From assembly GCF_032813545.1 (NCBI RefSeq), contig NZ_CP136514.1, forward strand, positions 62,001 through 126,000: a stretch of 64,000 bases of DNA, given 5' to 3'. Source of the stretch: Nodosilinea sp. E11 (GTDB lineage: Bacteria; Cyanobacteriota; Cyanobacteriia; Phormidesmidales; Phormidesmidaceae). The position numbers and the translations under genes were made by a program. Below the pieces are notes generated by a model. It saw nothing but the letters and a program-made list of their open reading frames with translations, searched no databases and was not told the DNA's origin. Of this stretch, positions 52,371-60,760 are shown one piece after another (positions within the stretch are counted from its first letter, which is position 1; every line of letters begins with the position of its first letter).

Positions 52371-53508
52371 TGCGATTTTGCACCGGGGCAAGATCCACGC
52401 CTTCTCATCAAACCCCATGCTCTACAAGGACATGTCGCGGCGGGTCATTCAGACCCTCCAGCACTTTAGCCCCGAGGTTGAGCAATACTCCATCGATGAA
52501 GCCTTTCTGGGCCTGCACGGGTTCACTAAAGCTGATCTGGGCGACTACGGCCAGAAGATTCGCACCACAGTCAAGCAGTGGACAGGCATTCCGGTATCAG
52601 TGGGCATTGCCAAAACCAAGACCCTGGCCAAGCTAGCCGCCCAGGTCGCCAAGCGCTACCCAAACCTGAACGGAGTCCTCGACCTTGAATCCCTGGCCGA
52701 TCCTGACGCTGTGCTGGCCAGCCTTGATGTGGGGGAGGTCTGGGGCGTTGGCAAAAACCTCAAGGCCAAGCTCAACAGCATGGGTATCAAAACGGTGCTC
52801 TAGCTCAAGCAGGCCGACGAGCGAGTGATCAAGAAAAAATTTGGAGTGCTTGGCCTGAGAACCCTTTTGGAACTGCGCGGCACCCCCTGTTTCCCGATGG
52901 AGCCCGTGGCCGCCCCCGTCTCCATGCGGATTGTCTCTCGCTCCTTTGGCCACCTGGTGACAGAACTCTCTGACATCAAAGAGGCGGTGGCCACCTACAC
53001 CACCCGCTGCGCCGAAAAGCTCAGGGCCGATGGCCTGCTGGCGGGTCACTTCACCGTCTCCATGCGCACCAGCTACTACCGCCCCGAGAACCAGTATGGT
53101 GCGGCTCGCTCTGTAGCCCTCGACCAGCCCACTAACGATACCGCTGTGCTCATCCACGAGGCCATGAGGCTAGCTGAAGCGGCATTTACGCCGGGGTATG
53201 AGTATCTGAAGGCCAAAGTCATCGCCACTGAGCTAATCCCTGTGGGCGAGGTGCAAGGTAGCTTATTTGCGGCCCCGGTGGATACTGAGAAGCGCGATCG
53301 CTTGATGGCAGCAATGGACAGCCTTAACCGAAAGCTCTGCCCCGACGCTGTCAAGTTTGGCGCGATGGGCCTGAAGCCCACCTGGACTATGCGGTCAGAG
53401 TATTTCTCGCAACGCTACACGACCCACTGGGGGGAGATCCCAACTGTGAAGGCTTGGCAAACAGAATCCCATAAATCAACAAGACTGTCTTACGAGACCG
53501 TCTTATAG

Positions 53509-53705
53509 GACAGCTAGAAAACCGGGAAATCTAGAGTAGAGGGGCGGTCTGACTGCTTCTCTCTAAGTTGTCATGGGTTTTTATCCCTGAAACTGCCGTC
53601 GCTCATCATGCGGACACTGTTCTACTTGGCAACCTCCATCTCCCCAGGTCTGAGGGTGCAGCTAGCTTTGTCGCCGTGTAAAAAGTCGAAAAAAGGAAAT
53701 AGTCA
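53509..53705. other. Intergenic region
   Basis: No gene is seen. A weak hairpin (GAGACCGTCTTATAGGAC) overlaps the umuC end. The remainder carries the promoter of the following small secreted-protein gene. Confidence 0.4.
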
Positions 53706-54089
53706 ATGAAACCAATGATGAATGTCCTATCTATTGCTTTAGCACTCTCATTTCCAACAGCCGTACAATCTGCTGAAATGCTTGCTAATCCAAGAGAACA
53801 TTCTTTCAACATGAGTTTATATTATTCTTCTGGCCTATCTCCTACACTTGTGGTATCTGAAAGCGTAAATGTACGTTCATCTATACCTCTAGAATCGGGT
53901 AGAGGAGGATTTATTTTTGCTCGTCTAGATCTTGGTGACAGTGTTTATGTAATCAGCTGTGAGGAATATACTATGGGACATCTCTGGGTCTATGTATATA
54001 TCCCAGAGTTAAAGGAGTATGGATATGTGGCCGCTGAATTCTTGCAGAGCAATTTCAACTTTATTTGTGAAAGAACTATCCAGCGATAG
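53706..54089 (+). CDS. Small secreted protein, SH3-like
   Basis: 127 aa. Signal peptide MKPMMNVLSIALALSFPTAV ending at QSAEM. The mature part has an SH3b-like pattern: SESVNVRSSI, GFIFARLDLGDSVYVISCEE and LWVYVYIPELKEYGYVAAEF, with two cysteines. Such domains bind peptidoglycan or peptides. The gene is AT-rich with no HIP1 site, unlike core genes here, which suggests transfer. A second short secreted-protein gene follows. Confidence 0.6.
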   Translation: MKPMMNVLSIALALSFPTAVQSAEMLANPREHSFNMSLYYSSGLSPTLVVSESVNVRSSIPLESGRGGFIFARLDLGDSVYVISCEEYTMGHLWVYVYIPELKEYGYVAAEFLQSNFNFICERTIQR

Positions 54090-54192
54090 GCAGAAGGTTA
54101 GTGCAACATCAACTTTCAAAAGATTGGTAGAGTTTCGATTGAGGCAAGGGTGTCGTGTTTCTTCTATTTCAAGGATGACTGCAAGGGCTTCT

Positions 54193-54599
54193 ATGAAAAT
54201 AAAGCGATTTACATCACTAGCTCTGTCTAGCTTTCTTCTTATTTCAGGATTAAGCATCTCTTCAGAAAAAGCATCAGCTCAGGCATCAGAGGTTACTTGC
54301 GCAATTGCATTGGCCGATGCTTTTTCGGTGATTGAAAATGATCGAAATGTGAATGTTGTTGATTTACGTTCTTATGAACTGGCAGGAACCTATAGAAATT
54401 ATCCCAGAGAAACACCACATGCAGTGCTATATGTACTCGAAGGTCGTGCACGGAAGATATTTTAGTTTCAGGCCAGTTCATGACAATTCTTGCCACTAGA
54501 ATCACAACTGCTTGTCCGTCTATTGGACTTGTGGAATTTGGATTGAACCATTCATCCTGGAGAGAAGCACTTGGTAAAGTTAATGGGCAAATGACATTC
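54193..54599 (+). pseudogene. Small secreted protein gene, frameshifted and truncated by IS66
   Basis: From the ATG at 54193: signal peptide MKIKRFTSLALSSFLLISGL ending near KASAQAS, then a cysteine-containing mature part (EVTCAIALADAFSVIENDRN). The frame stops at 54465, while similar-looking coding sequence continues in the +1 frame (EDILVSGQFMTILATRI, ACPSIGLVEFGLNHSSW) into the IS66 end at 54600. I infer one frameshift near 54430 and loss of the 3' end. Family not recognised. Confidence 0.5.
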
Positions 54600-56035
54600 G
54601 TAATTGCTCAACTAGGTTGACGGGTACCGACGGATAGGAGAGGGTGGTAAACTTTTGGCATGAGAGACCTGCCGCCACTAGAAGGCCTCAGTTCTGAGGA
54701 GAAAGATGCTCTAATCCGAGAGCTGTGGCAGATGGTGCAAGCGTTGCAGGCAGACGTCGAGAGGCTTAAAGGCAAACGCACCAAGAAAACGTCGCGCAAT
54801 TCGAGTTTGCCACCGGCGAAAGGATTTAAGCCTAACTCAGAGGATTCTAAGCCAAGCCAAAGCGAGCGAACGGCGAGTGTGGGTCGTGCGGGAGGTGGCC
54901 GAGACCTGAGCGCATCGCCCGACCCAGTGGTGGTAGCGCGAGTGAACCGTTGCCCTCACTGCGGCAACGCGGTAGAGCGTGCTCATCAACAACTCAAAGC
55001 GGTGTATGAACGGATTGAACTGCCTCAGGTTCGACCCCAAGTGACTCGGGTCGAACGCTACGGTGGGCAATGTGCGTGCTGTCAGCAGAGCTATGAAGCC
55101 CCCGTGCCAGTTGGGTTAGAGCCCGGTTCACCCTTTGGTCAGAGTATCGCCAGCGTACTGACGTATCTGAGGTACGGTCATGCGGTGAGCTATCAGCGGC
55201 TGAGCCAACTGATGGGAGACCTGTACGGGGTGGCCATATCAGAAGGGGCAATTGCCAACCTCCTAAAACGGGTTCAAACCCAACTTGCCGCACCAGTGGC
55301 GCAAATTGTCGCACGTCTGCGCCGTGCCCGTCTGGTATGCAGCGATGAAACCAGTGCCCGCATCAACGGTCGCAACCAGTGGGAGTGGGTGTTCCAGAAT
55401 GAGCAGGTGTGCCTGCATGTGATTCGCCCTAGTCGAGGGAAGGCCGTCATTGACGAGACGATGGCCGGGCACCGCCCCCAGGTCTGGGTCTCCGATTTAT
55501 TCAGTGCGCAAAAGGCCCACCCCGCCGAGCAGTGGCAAGTCTGTCTGGCCCATCAACTCAGGGATTGCCAGTATGCCATTGATGCGGGCGATGACCTGTT
55601 TGCCCCTCGGATGAAGCGGTTGTTACTGCGCGCCATTGCCGTGAATCGACGACGACATCAGTTAGCTGAATCCACGCTTCAGCAGTACCGGTCTCGATTG
55701 AGAGGCAGCCTACGGGAGATCTTGAATTTGAGGCCCAAGTCCCCTGAGGGTCAGCAACTGCTCAAACGCTACTTGAAGATTCGGGAGCATCTGCTGCTTT
55801 TTCTAGATGATGAGACGGTGCCGCCGACCAACAATTCCAGTGAACAGGCGCTGCGATGGAGTGTGGTCTTTCGCAAGGTCACCCATGGCTTTCGCCCCGA
55901 CTGGGGTGCAGAGTTGTTTGCCCAGGTGCGCTCACTGGTGAATACGGCTCGCCGGCAGGGTATCTCTGCCTTCGATGCTCTTTCTCGTGCCCTTACCTCA
56001 CAGCAGTCTGATTGGCTACTGAGTTGAGCAATTAC
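54600..56035 (+). mobile_element. IS66-family element, copy 2, no target duplication
   Basis: Same ends (GTAATTGCTCAAC and GTTGAGCAATTAC) and the same 1436-bp length as copy 1, in opposite orientation. The 8-bp flanks TGACATTC and CCTGCGGG do not match. Different broken genes lie on its two sides (a secreted protein and a NERD-helicase), so a deletion or recombination has removed DNA next to it. Confidence 0.93.
54660..56027 (+). CDS. IS66-family transposase (copy 2)
   Basis: 455 aa, near-identical to copy 1. Differences are scattered single residues (for example CACCQQSYEA here against CPCCQQSYEA there, and PPTNNSSEQALRW against PPTNNASEQALRW). The leucine-rich N-terminus, zinc-finger pair and DDE residues are present. 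Both copies are full length, so either could mobilise the other. Confidence 0.93.
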   Translation: MRDLPPLEGLSSEEKDALIRELWQMVQALQADVERLKGKRTKKTSRNSSLPPAKGFKPNSEDSKPSQSERTASVGRAGGGRDLSASPDPVVVARVNRCPHCGNAVERAHQQLKAVYERIELPQVRPQVTRVERYGGQCACCQQSYEAPVPVGLEPGSPFGQSIASVLTYLRYGHAVSYQRLSQLMGDLYGVAISEGAIANLLKRVQTQLAAPVAQIVARLRRARLVCSDETSARINGRNQWEWVFQNEQVCLHVIRPSRGKAVIDETMAGHRPQVWVSDLFSAQKAHPAEQWQVCLAHQLRDCQYAIDAGDDLFAPRMKRLLLRAIAVNRRRHQLAESTLQQYRSRLRGSLREILNLRPKSPEGQQLLKRYLKIREHLLLFLDDETVPPTNNSSEQALRWSVVFRKVTHGFRPDWGAELFAQVRSLVNTARRQGISAFDALSRALTSQQSDWLLS

Positions 56036-56728
56036 CCTGCGGGATAGCGGTCTGTAGGGTGTCGGCGGGCTCGTCGTCAAAGAAAGAGAGCTGCTTGGCG
56101 GAGATTCGCATCTCGGAGTACAGGTGCCAGCGGATGCGATCGATCTGCTCGTTGATGAGGGTGGTGCCAAAGTTGTAGTGGCTCATGGCCCAGATCTGTT
56201 CTAGAAAGGCTCCTGGATCTACGGCCTCGGTCATTTCGTCTTTGCAGATGACCAGGTGAGGATCGATGACCTGGGCCAGCACCGGCTCAGCGTCGAACTG
56301 GCGGCGGGTGATGTTGGGCAGCACCACACCATAGGCGTAGGGGCAGATGAGCTTGCCCTGGTATCGGCCTGCACCAGCTCTGGGTCTTGCTCCAGTAGTG
56401 AGCACATCGCCAGGACGTAATCTCGCGCCTGGTGGAGAGGGTTTTTAACGTGTTTGATTGAGCCCTGGGGTGGGGTTGCGATCGCAAACTCATCCGGGTT
56501 CACAGACTTGATGGTGTCTAGCCGCCAGTCTTTGACCTCCAGCACGCAGAGACCCCGTGAGGGGTGCAGGAGGATGAAATCAGGATACAGGGCTTTGGGG
56601 CCGACGGGTACGTCATACCAGAGCATGTAGTCATCCTCTAGTTTGGCCTCCAGGCGCTGGGCCAGGCGCTTCTCTCCCCCGGTCATGCGACCGGCGCAGC
56701 TGCTGTAGGAGGGGATGAGAGTGGCCAT
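56036..56728 (-). pseudogene. NERD-domain helicase (UvrD-type) N-terminal fragment, frameshifted and cut by IS66
   Basis: From the ATG at 56728: MATLIPSYSSCAGRMTGGEK, then VPVGPKALYPDFILLHPSRG and LCVLEVKDWRLDTI, the nuclease-related (NERD) domain with its D...ExK residues. After ELVQAD the frame shifts near 56365 and continues RYQGKLICPYAYGVVLPNIT to QLSFFDDEPADTLQT, where IS66 copy 2 interrupts it. The helicase motifs expected downstream are missing. Such proteins in cyanobacteria are DNA-repair or defence-type helicases of about 600 residues. Confidence 0.75.
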
Positions 56729-57285
56729 GGTCTAAAACCCTGTGATTGCTCTCAGTGTGCCCGTGGGGCAGGGGTTTAGTGGCGATAGCGCAATGGATTC
56801 ACAGAGTCTTGGGAGATTGGTGGTGATTGCACCCTACCGGGCTCTTCGGCAGCTGTGCTAGTTTGGCGGAGTCGGGGGGACTGTGTGAGTTCCAGACAGA
56901 CCCCCCAACGGAAAGAGCCCCCCCCCGGCAGTGGGTTAATCTACCGAGGGGTATCAACTTAAGCCGGGATAGGTTGCGTCAGTAATGAGCTTTCCCCTCT
57001 GGGGACGCTTCGCGAACGACAAGCTCAGCTCGAACATTCGCCCTGTGCGCGCAGCGGCTCCTGTGGAGCAACCTGTCGAAGGGTGAACGGGCTTCGACAA
57101 GCTCAGCCTGAGCGGTTTTCCTTCAATCGGCCAAGTCATACTGAGAATTGCTCTAGCTGTTGCCAAAGGTTTATATATAGCAGTCAACCAGTTTATGCTA
57201 GTCAACAGGTGGGGCGACAGACCGCGACCGGTTGGGCGACAGCCCGTTTGGTCGGAACCTGATTGATATCCATGGGTAAGTTTAG
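56729..57285. other. Intergenic region containing a flanking repeat
   Basis: No gene seen. It contains an 8-base G or C run area near 56874-56935, the 67-bp repeat at 57017-57083, and the convergent tail GCTTCGACAAGCTCAG (57091-57106) that can pair with it. An oligo-repeat GGGCGACAG occurs twice near 57211-57250. Confidence 0.45.
57017..57083. repeat. 67-bp direct repeat, left copy, bounding the metal island
   Basis: Starts CGACAAGCTCAG and ends CCTGTCGAAGGG. The copy at 63295-63361 is in the same orientation and differs at only four positions. The ends are mutually complementary (CGACA...TGTCG), so each copy can form a hairpin. The family is a common bacterial intergenic repeat. Confidence 0.8.
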
Positions 57286-58779
57286 TTAAGCCTGGATATT
57301 TAGAATACCGGCCATGCCCAAGTCTTCATGATCAAGAATGTGACAATGGTACAGAGACTTTCCCGTAAAGGTGTCAAAGCGGATACGAAGGCGGACTGTT
57401 GCTCCGGCAGGCACTAAAACGGTGTCTTTCCAGGCTCAATAGGCTTCTGTCTGACCATTCTGGTGGATCACTTGAAAGGGGTTGGTGTGCACATGGAAGG
57501 GATGACCCATGCTGTCGGTGTTCACTAAATCCCAGTCTTCGGTGGTATTGAGCGTCACCTGGGTGTCAATCCGGTCGTGGTGATAGGCCCGATTGTTAAT
57601 CAGAAATACCATCCTTTGTCCAGGGGCCATACCGTGATGGAGCCGGAACTCTCGGGTCTGCTGGGGCTCCGGCAGGGCGATCACAGGAATCAATTGCTGA
57701 GGTAAGGGAACTGAGGCGGATTCACTGGCATAGGTGAGGGTAGCCAGGGTTTGGGGAGAATCAGCTGGGGATTGTCCCATCGGGCCACGGCCCATGCCGA
57801 CCATTCCCCCTTGACCCATTCTTCCTTGGCCCATACCGCCTCGCCCCATCATGCCCATGGAACCCCGGTCGTAGGGTAAATTCACTAATCGATAGGTGCC
57901 CCCAGGGCGATCGCCCTTGACCAGCACCTCAGCTCGTTCCCCAGGGGCCAGCAATAGCTCTGGGAGTTCTTGGGGGGCTGCGATCGCACCCCCATCCGTT
58001 GCAATCAGATACATGGGGTGGTCATCTAGGCTCAGGCGATAGAAGCGGGCCGCCGACGCATTCACCAAGCGCAGCCGCAACAGCCCCCCAGCCTCAAGGG
58101 TGAAACTAGGGGTTTGCTGCCCATTCACCGTGACCAGGTCGCCCTCGCGCCCCAGCATGGCCTGCATCGGGTGGGCTTGCCCCAGCGGGTTGCTAGAGTC
58201 GATATCCTTCAAAAAGACAAAGATCTCTTTTGCGGCTTGAATTTCTGGGATTTGATCCAACGCGCCGCGCACCACAAAAATGCCGCCCAACCCGGCAAAG
58301 ACCTGACGACCGACCAGCCCATGCCGGTGGGGATGGTAATAAAAGGTGCCACCGGGGTGATCTTCAGGAATGGTGAATTCGTAGGTAAAGGTTTCCCCGT
58401 CAGGGATATCCAAGAAGATGTTGTCGGCATGGCCCGATGGAGAAACATGCAAACCATGGAAATGCAGATTCGTGGCCTCTCCTAGCTGATTATTTAGCCT
58501 CAGCCCGACCGTATCCCCAGGATATGCCTCTAGGCGAGGCCCAGGGATTTGGCCGTTATAGCTCATCAGCTCAATTGCCCTGCCGCCCACGGTGACGGTG
58601 CCTCGCGTCGCGGCTAGGCTGACGTCTAGCAGGCCGTCCTGACTAGCGATCGCAGTACTAGACCCTACCGGGCTAGACGAGGATATCGGGTGGGGATGCC
58701 GCGCACATTGGTACAGCAACAGTGACCCTGTGCTAACGGTACTGAGGGCCAAAAACTTTCTGCGGCTGAAGTGAGGCAT
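57286..58779 (-). pseudogene. Multicopper oxidase with an in-frame TGA before the last copper-binding segment
   Basis: The frame from the ATG at 58779 encodes a twin-arginine-like leader (SRRKFLALSTVSTGSLLLYQ), then HFHGLHVSPSG and FYYHPHRHGLVG, which hold type 2/type 3 copper ligands. A Met/Gly-rich insert (MGMMGRGGMGQGRMGQGGMV) lies at about 305-335, followed by GHPFHVHTNPFQVI. A TGA (57433-57435) stops it at residue 447. The same frame then continues AWKDTVLVPAGATVRLRIRF and GKSLYHCHILDHEDLGM to a TAA at 57286. The missing 49 residues carry the HCHxxxHxxxxM ligands of type 1 copper. A CGA-to-TGA change is the simplest cause. Without readthrough the enzyme should be inactive. Confidence 0.85.
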
Positions 58780-58830
58780 GGTCTGATCAGCAGTTATAAA
58801 GACATCGGGTTTTATCTAAAGTCGGACATT

Positions 58831-58938
58831 CTATTGACCGTACCAGACCTGTCGCCAAGCTTCAATCTGGTCACTTTCGGCCTGCTGGGCACTGATGATG
58901 TCGTCCGCCAGGGCTGGCATTTCGGGGCGATCGCTCTT
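58831..58938 (-). pseudogene. DUF305 protein, C-terminal fragment
   Basis: The frame SDRPEMPALADDIISAQQAE, then SDQIEAWRQVWYGQ and a stop, matches the end of DUF305 proteins (PEM-LA-I--AQ--EI--M--W). The upstream body with the HxxM region is missing: the fragment begins right at a MerR-type promoter. It precedes the multicopper oxidase on the same strand. Confidence 0.65.
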
Positions 58939-58945
58939 TCCTCTA

Positions 58946-58976
58946 CTCTAAACACTCCAGTGGAATGGAGAGTCAA
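58946..58976 (-). promoter_or_regulatory. MerR-type operator/promoter upstream of the multicopper oxidase
   Basis: On the minus strand, TTGACT (-35) and TTAGAG (-10) are separated by exactly 19 bp, and the spacer contains the dyad CTCCA...TGGAG. The overlong 19-bp spacer with a central dyad is the hallmark of promoters controlled by MerR-family metal regulators (CueR, ZntR, PbrR). It points towards the DUF305 fragment and the multicopper oxidase. Confidence 0.7.
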
Positions 58977-59017
58977 CCCTGGAAGGAGCTTTTAGCACTG
59001 ACAGCGGGATCTATCGG

Positions 59018-59656
59018 CTAAGCGGTGACGATCATCAGCCCCCAGAATGGCCCAAACCGCTGCCGCTGGGAGGCCTTGACCTGAAAACCAGCCTGACGCA
59101 AGAACTGGTGTAGTTCCTGTTGGCTATAGCACTGCTGATGGGCTGGATCCCGCCATTGCAGCCAGAGGTCGCACAGCCGACACCACAGAAAGTCGCGACA
59201 CCAGTCTAAAATCACCAGCCGTCCGCCTGGCTTGATCACCCGTTTCATCTCTTTGAGGGCGGCTAGCGGGTCGGGAAAATAGTGAAAGGCACTGGCAGAG
59301 ACAATCACATCGAAGGTGTGATCGCCGTAGGGTAACGCCTCAGCGGTACCCACCTGAAACGAGACCTGGGGAAAGGGGCGACATTTTTGGCGAGCGACCG
59401 CAACCATAGCCTCAGCCAGATCGATGCCGTCGATAATCTGCTGGGGGTGGTCTTGCAGGTGCAACCATTCGAGTTCTCCCGTGCCACAGCCCACATCTAA
59501 CACCCGTTCGTGGGGCTGTAGATCGGCCCAGTGCAACAAAAACTGAAGGGTCTGGTGAGTATAGTTCTGCCAGCGGCGATCGTAGCGGCTGGCCATCTGG
59601 TTGTACTGCTGCTGTACCATACGCGTATCCCTATTTGGATGGGTATTTGTATTCAT
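59018..59656 (-). CDS. SAM-dependent class I methyltransferase
   Basis: 212 aa. Motif I VLDVGCGTGELEWL, motif II-like IDGIDLAEAMV, motif post-I YGDHTFDVIVSASAFHYF and motif III PGGRLVILDW, a UbiE/Coq5-type fold. The substrate is unknown. It sits inside the metal island, so a role in heavy-metal or metalloid detoxification is possible but unproven. The start at 59656 has no clear ribosome site; an internal ATG at 59620 is an alternative. A MerR-type dyad lies 47 bp upstream. Confidence 0.85.
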   Translation of the reverse strand: MNTNTHPNRDTRMVQQQYNQMASRYDRRWQNYTHQTLQFLLHWADLQPHERVLDVGCGTGELEWLHLQDHPQQIIDGIDLAEAMVAVARQKCRPFPQVSFQVGTAEALPYGDHTFDVIVSASAFHYFPDPLAALKEMKRVIKPGGRLVILDWCRDFLWCRLCDLWLQWRDPAHQQCYSQQELHQFLRQAGFQVKASQRQRFGPFWGLMIVTA

Positions 59657-59702
59657 AGTTGTGTTGATAAATGTGCGATCGCAACGGTTTGTAACTCCGC
59701 CC

Positions 59703-59733
59703 TAGACTCTTTAGTTAGCTAGAGAGTCTAGGG
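59703..59733. promoter_or_regulatory. MerR-type dyad operator, between methyltransferase and DUF305 genes
   Basis: Arms TAGACTCTTTAG and CTAGAGAGTCTA form a dyad with a TTAG centre. On the + strand TAGACT and CTAGGG are 19 bp apart. Both this site and the one before copA are followed by GGTAAAGCAA/GGTGAAGCAA. The dyad is nearly symmetric, so it could serve the leftward methyltransferase (start 59656) or the rightward DUF305 gene. Confidence 0.65.
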
Positions 59734-60119
59734 TAAAGCAACGGCAACCGACATTCTGTCAGAAATTAAGCGTCAGCCATTAAGATTCATCCCCTGGATA
59801 GGTGTGGATGGGGGCATTTTTATATAGGTTTCTATTGTCAAGCAAAAATTAATCGAGAGCGTTTGTGCTTCTCAATTGCAAAAAATATCAAGCTAGTTTC
59901 GATGCAGCCATGGCCTGTGCAGTGAAATGTAAACACTATACTGAAATCTGTATGGGCAAGCTGAAATGGTGAAGCGCATGCGCCTACGCCAATAGAAAAA
60001 CTTCTAAGCAGAACGACCAAGTACAGCGATCTTCCAAGTAGAACTTATTTATTAGCTTGATTAGCTTGTAAAGATTATTTTTAATTTTTGTATCGCCACT
60101 ATTACTACGGAGAAGACTG
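59734..60119. other. Leader region upstream of the DUF305 gene
   Basis: No gene seen in 386 bases of AT-rich DNA. TTAGCTTGATTAGCTTG is a short direct repeat at about 60053-60069. The long untranslated stretch between the MerR-type dyad and the DUF305 start is unusual and may mark a deleted gene. Confidence 0.35.
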
Positions 60120-60695
60120 ATGGATAGCAGCAAACAAACTACCGCAGAACATGCGGGTGCTGATCAGCACCAAGGAATGCAGGGTAGTTACATTAGATAC
60201 TTTGCAATGATTGGCACCTCAATCGTTGTGATGTTTTTCTTGATGTATCTGCATTCGTACCACATTTTTGATCATGCCCGGCTTAGTGAAACACGACTCT
60301 TCATGGCACTGATCATGGGTGCTGCCATGATGGTAATTATGCTGTCATACATGCTGCATATGTATAAGAGCCGCAACATTAACATCGCCATCTACCTAAG
60401 CGCCCTTGTGCTGTTTGGCGCTTCACTGTGGCTGGTGCGCAGTCAGATTACGGTGAGCGACGTCGATTATCTAGAAGGCATGATTCCTCACCACTCAATT
60501 GCTATTTTGACCAGTGAGCGAGCCCAGATTCAAGATCTTCGTGTGCGTGAACTGGCCGATGAAATCATCGAAGCCCAGTGGCAAGAGATCAGAGAGATGG
60601 AGTGGCTAATTTCTGACATTCGGGAAAATGGTTTGGTTGCTGCACAATCTGAGCTAGAAGCAAGACCGATTCCAGATTTCTCGACAGCCCCCTAG
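60120..60695 (+). CDS. DUF305 membrane protein
   Basis: 191 aa. Three transmembrane helices (about residues 26-48, 60-80 and 88-108) are followed by an external DUF305 domain with YLEGMIPHHSIAILTSERAQ and ELADEIIEAQWQEIREMEWL. The HH and Met-rich pattern is thought to bind metal; the family is common beside copper-resistance genes in bacteria. Start ATG at 60120 preceded by GGAGAAG. The MerR-type operator of copA overlaps its stop codon, so copA can be transcribed separately. Confidence 0.85.
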   Translation: MDSSKQTTAEHAGADQHQGMQGSYIRYFAMIGTSIVVMFFLMYLHSYHIFDHARLSETRLFMALIMGAAMMVIMLSYMLHMYKSRNINIAIYLSALVLFGASLWLVRSQITVSDVDYLEGMIPHHSIAILTSERAQIQDLRVRELADEIIEAQWQEIREMEWLISDIRENGLVAAQSELEARPIPDFSTAP

Positions 60696-60723
60696 ACTCT
60701 CTAGCGCACTAGAGGGTCTAGGG
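60693..60723 (+). promoter_or_regulatory. MerR-type operator/promoter of copA
   Basis: TAGACT (-35) and CTAGGG (-10) are 19 bp apart, with the dyad arms TAGACTCTCTAG and CTAGAGGGTCTA around CGCA. The sequence is close to PbrR/CadR/ZntR-type sites in the MerR family. It lies 38 bp before the copA start and overlaps the DUF305 stop codon. Confidence 0.72.
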
Positions 60724-60760
60724 TGAAGCAAAGGCCATTGATATTTATAAGGGCATCACC

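Larger units (their letters stand above)
46445..53508 (+). pseudogene. umuC: umuC (DNA polymerase V subunit), split by IS66, a group II intron and an ISL3 element, with an amber codon
   Basis: Four exon pieces read in order. 46445-46477 gives MFALVDCNSFF. 47922-47996 gives ASCEKVFRPDLEGKPVVVL and SNNDGC. About 50460-50553 gives VVARSPEAKPL to DLVNRVRIC. 52371-53508 gives AFSSNPMLYKDMSRRVIQT, YSIDEAFLGL, VSVGIAKTKTLAKLAAQVA and the little-finger region ending SYETVL. These are Y-family polymerase landmarks. IS66 left an 8-bp duplication CGTTTTTC. A TAG at 52801-52803 interrupts the last piece after GIKTVL. The gene cannot make a functional polymerase. Only the intron insertion could have been silent originally, since it is in the sense orientation. 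Confidence 0.88.

Noticed and set aside
52801-52803. Amber recoding (pyrrolysine or suppression) in umuC
   Set aside because: The gene is already destroyed by three insertions, so a plain nonsense mutation is sufficient.
54019-54192. N-terminal extension of the small secreted protein (start at 54019)
   Set aside because: The extension overlaps the upstream gene, is basic and non-conserved looking, and hides a good signal peptide that starts at 54193.
46478-54599. Composite transposon formed by the two IS66 copies
   Set aside because: The copies are inverted but the outer flanks share no target duplication, and the interior is only pieces of umuC and other elements, with no coherent cargo.
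57433-57435. Selenocysteine TGA in the multicopper oxidase
   Set aside because: The residue position is not a catalytic Cys in the family, no SECIS-like stem is evident, and CGA-to-TGA mutation explains it more simply.
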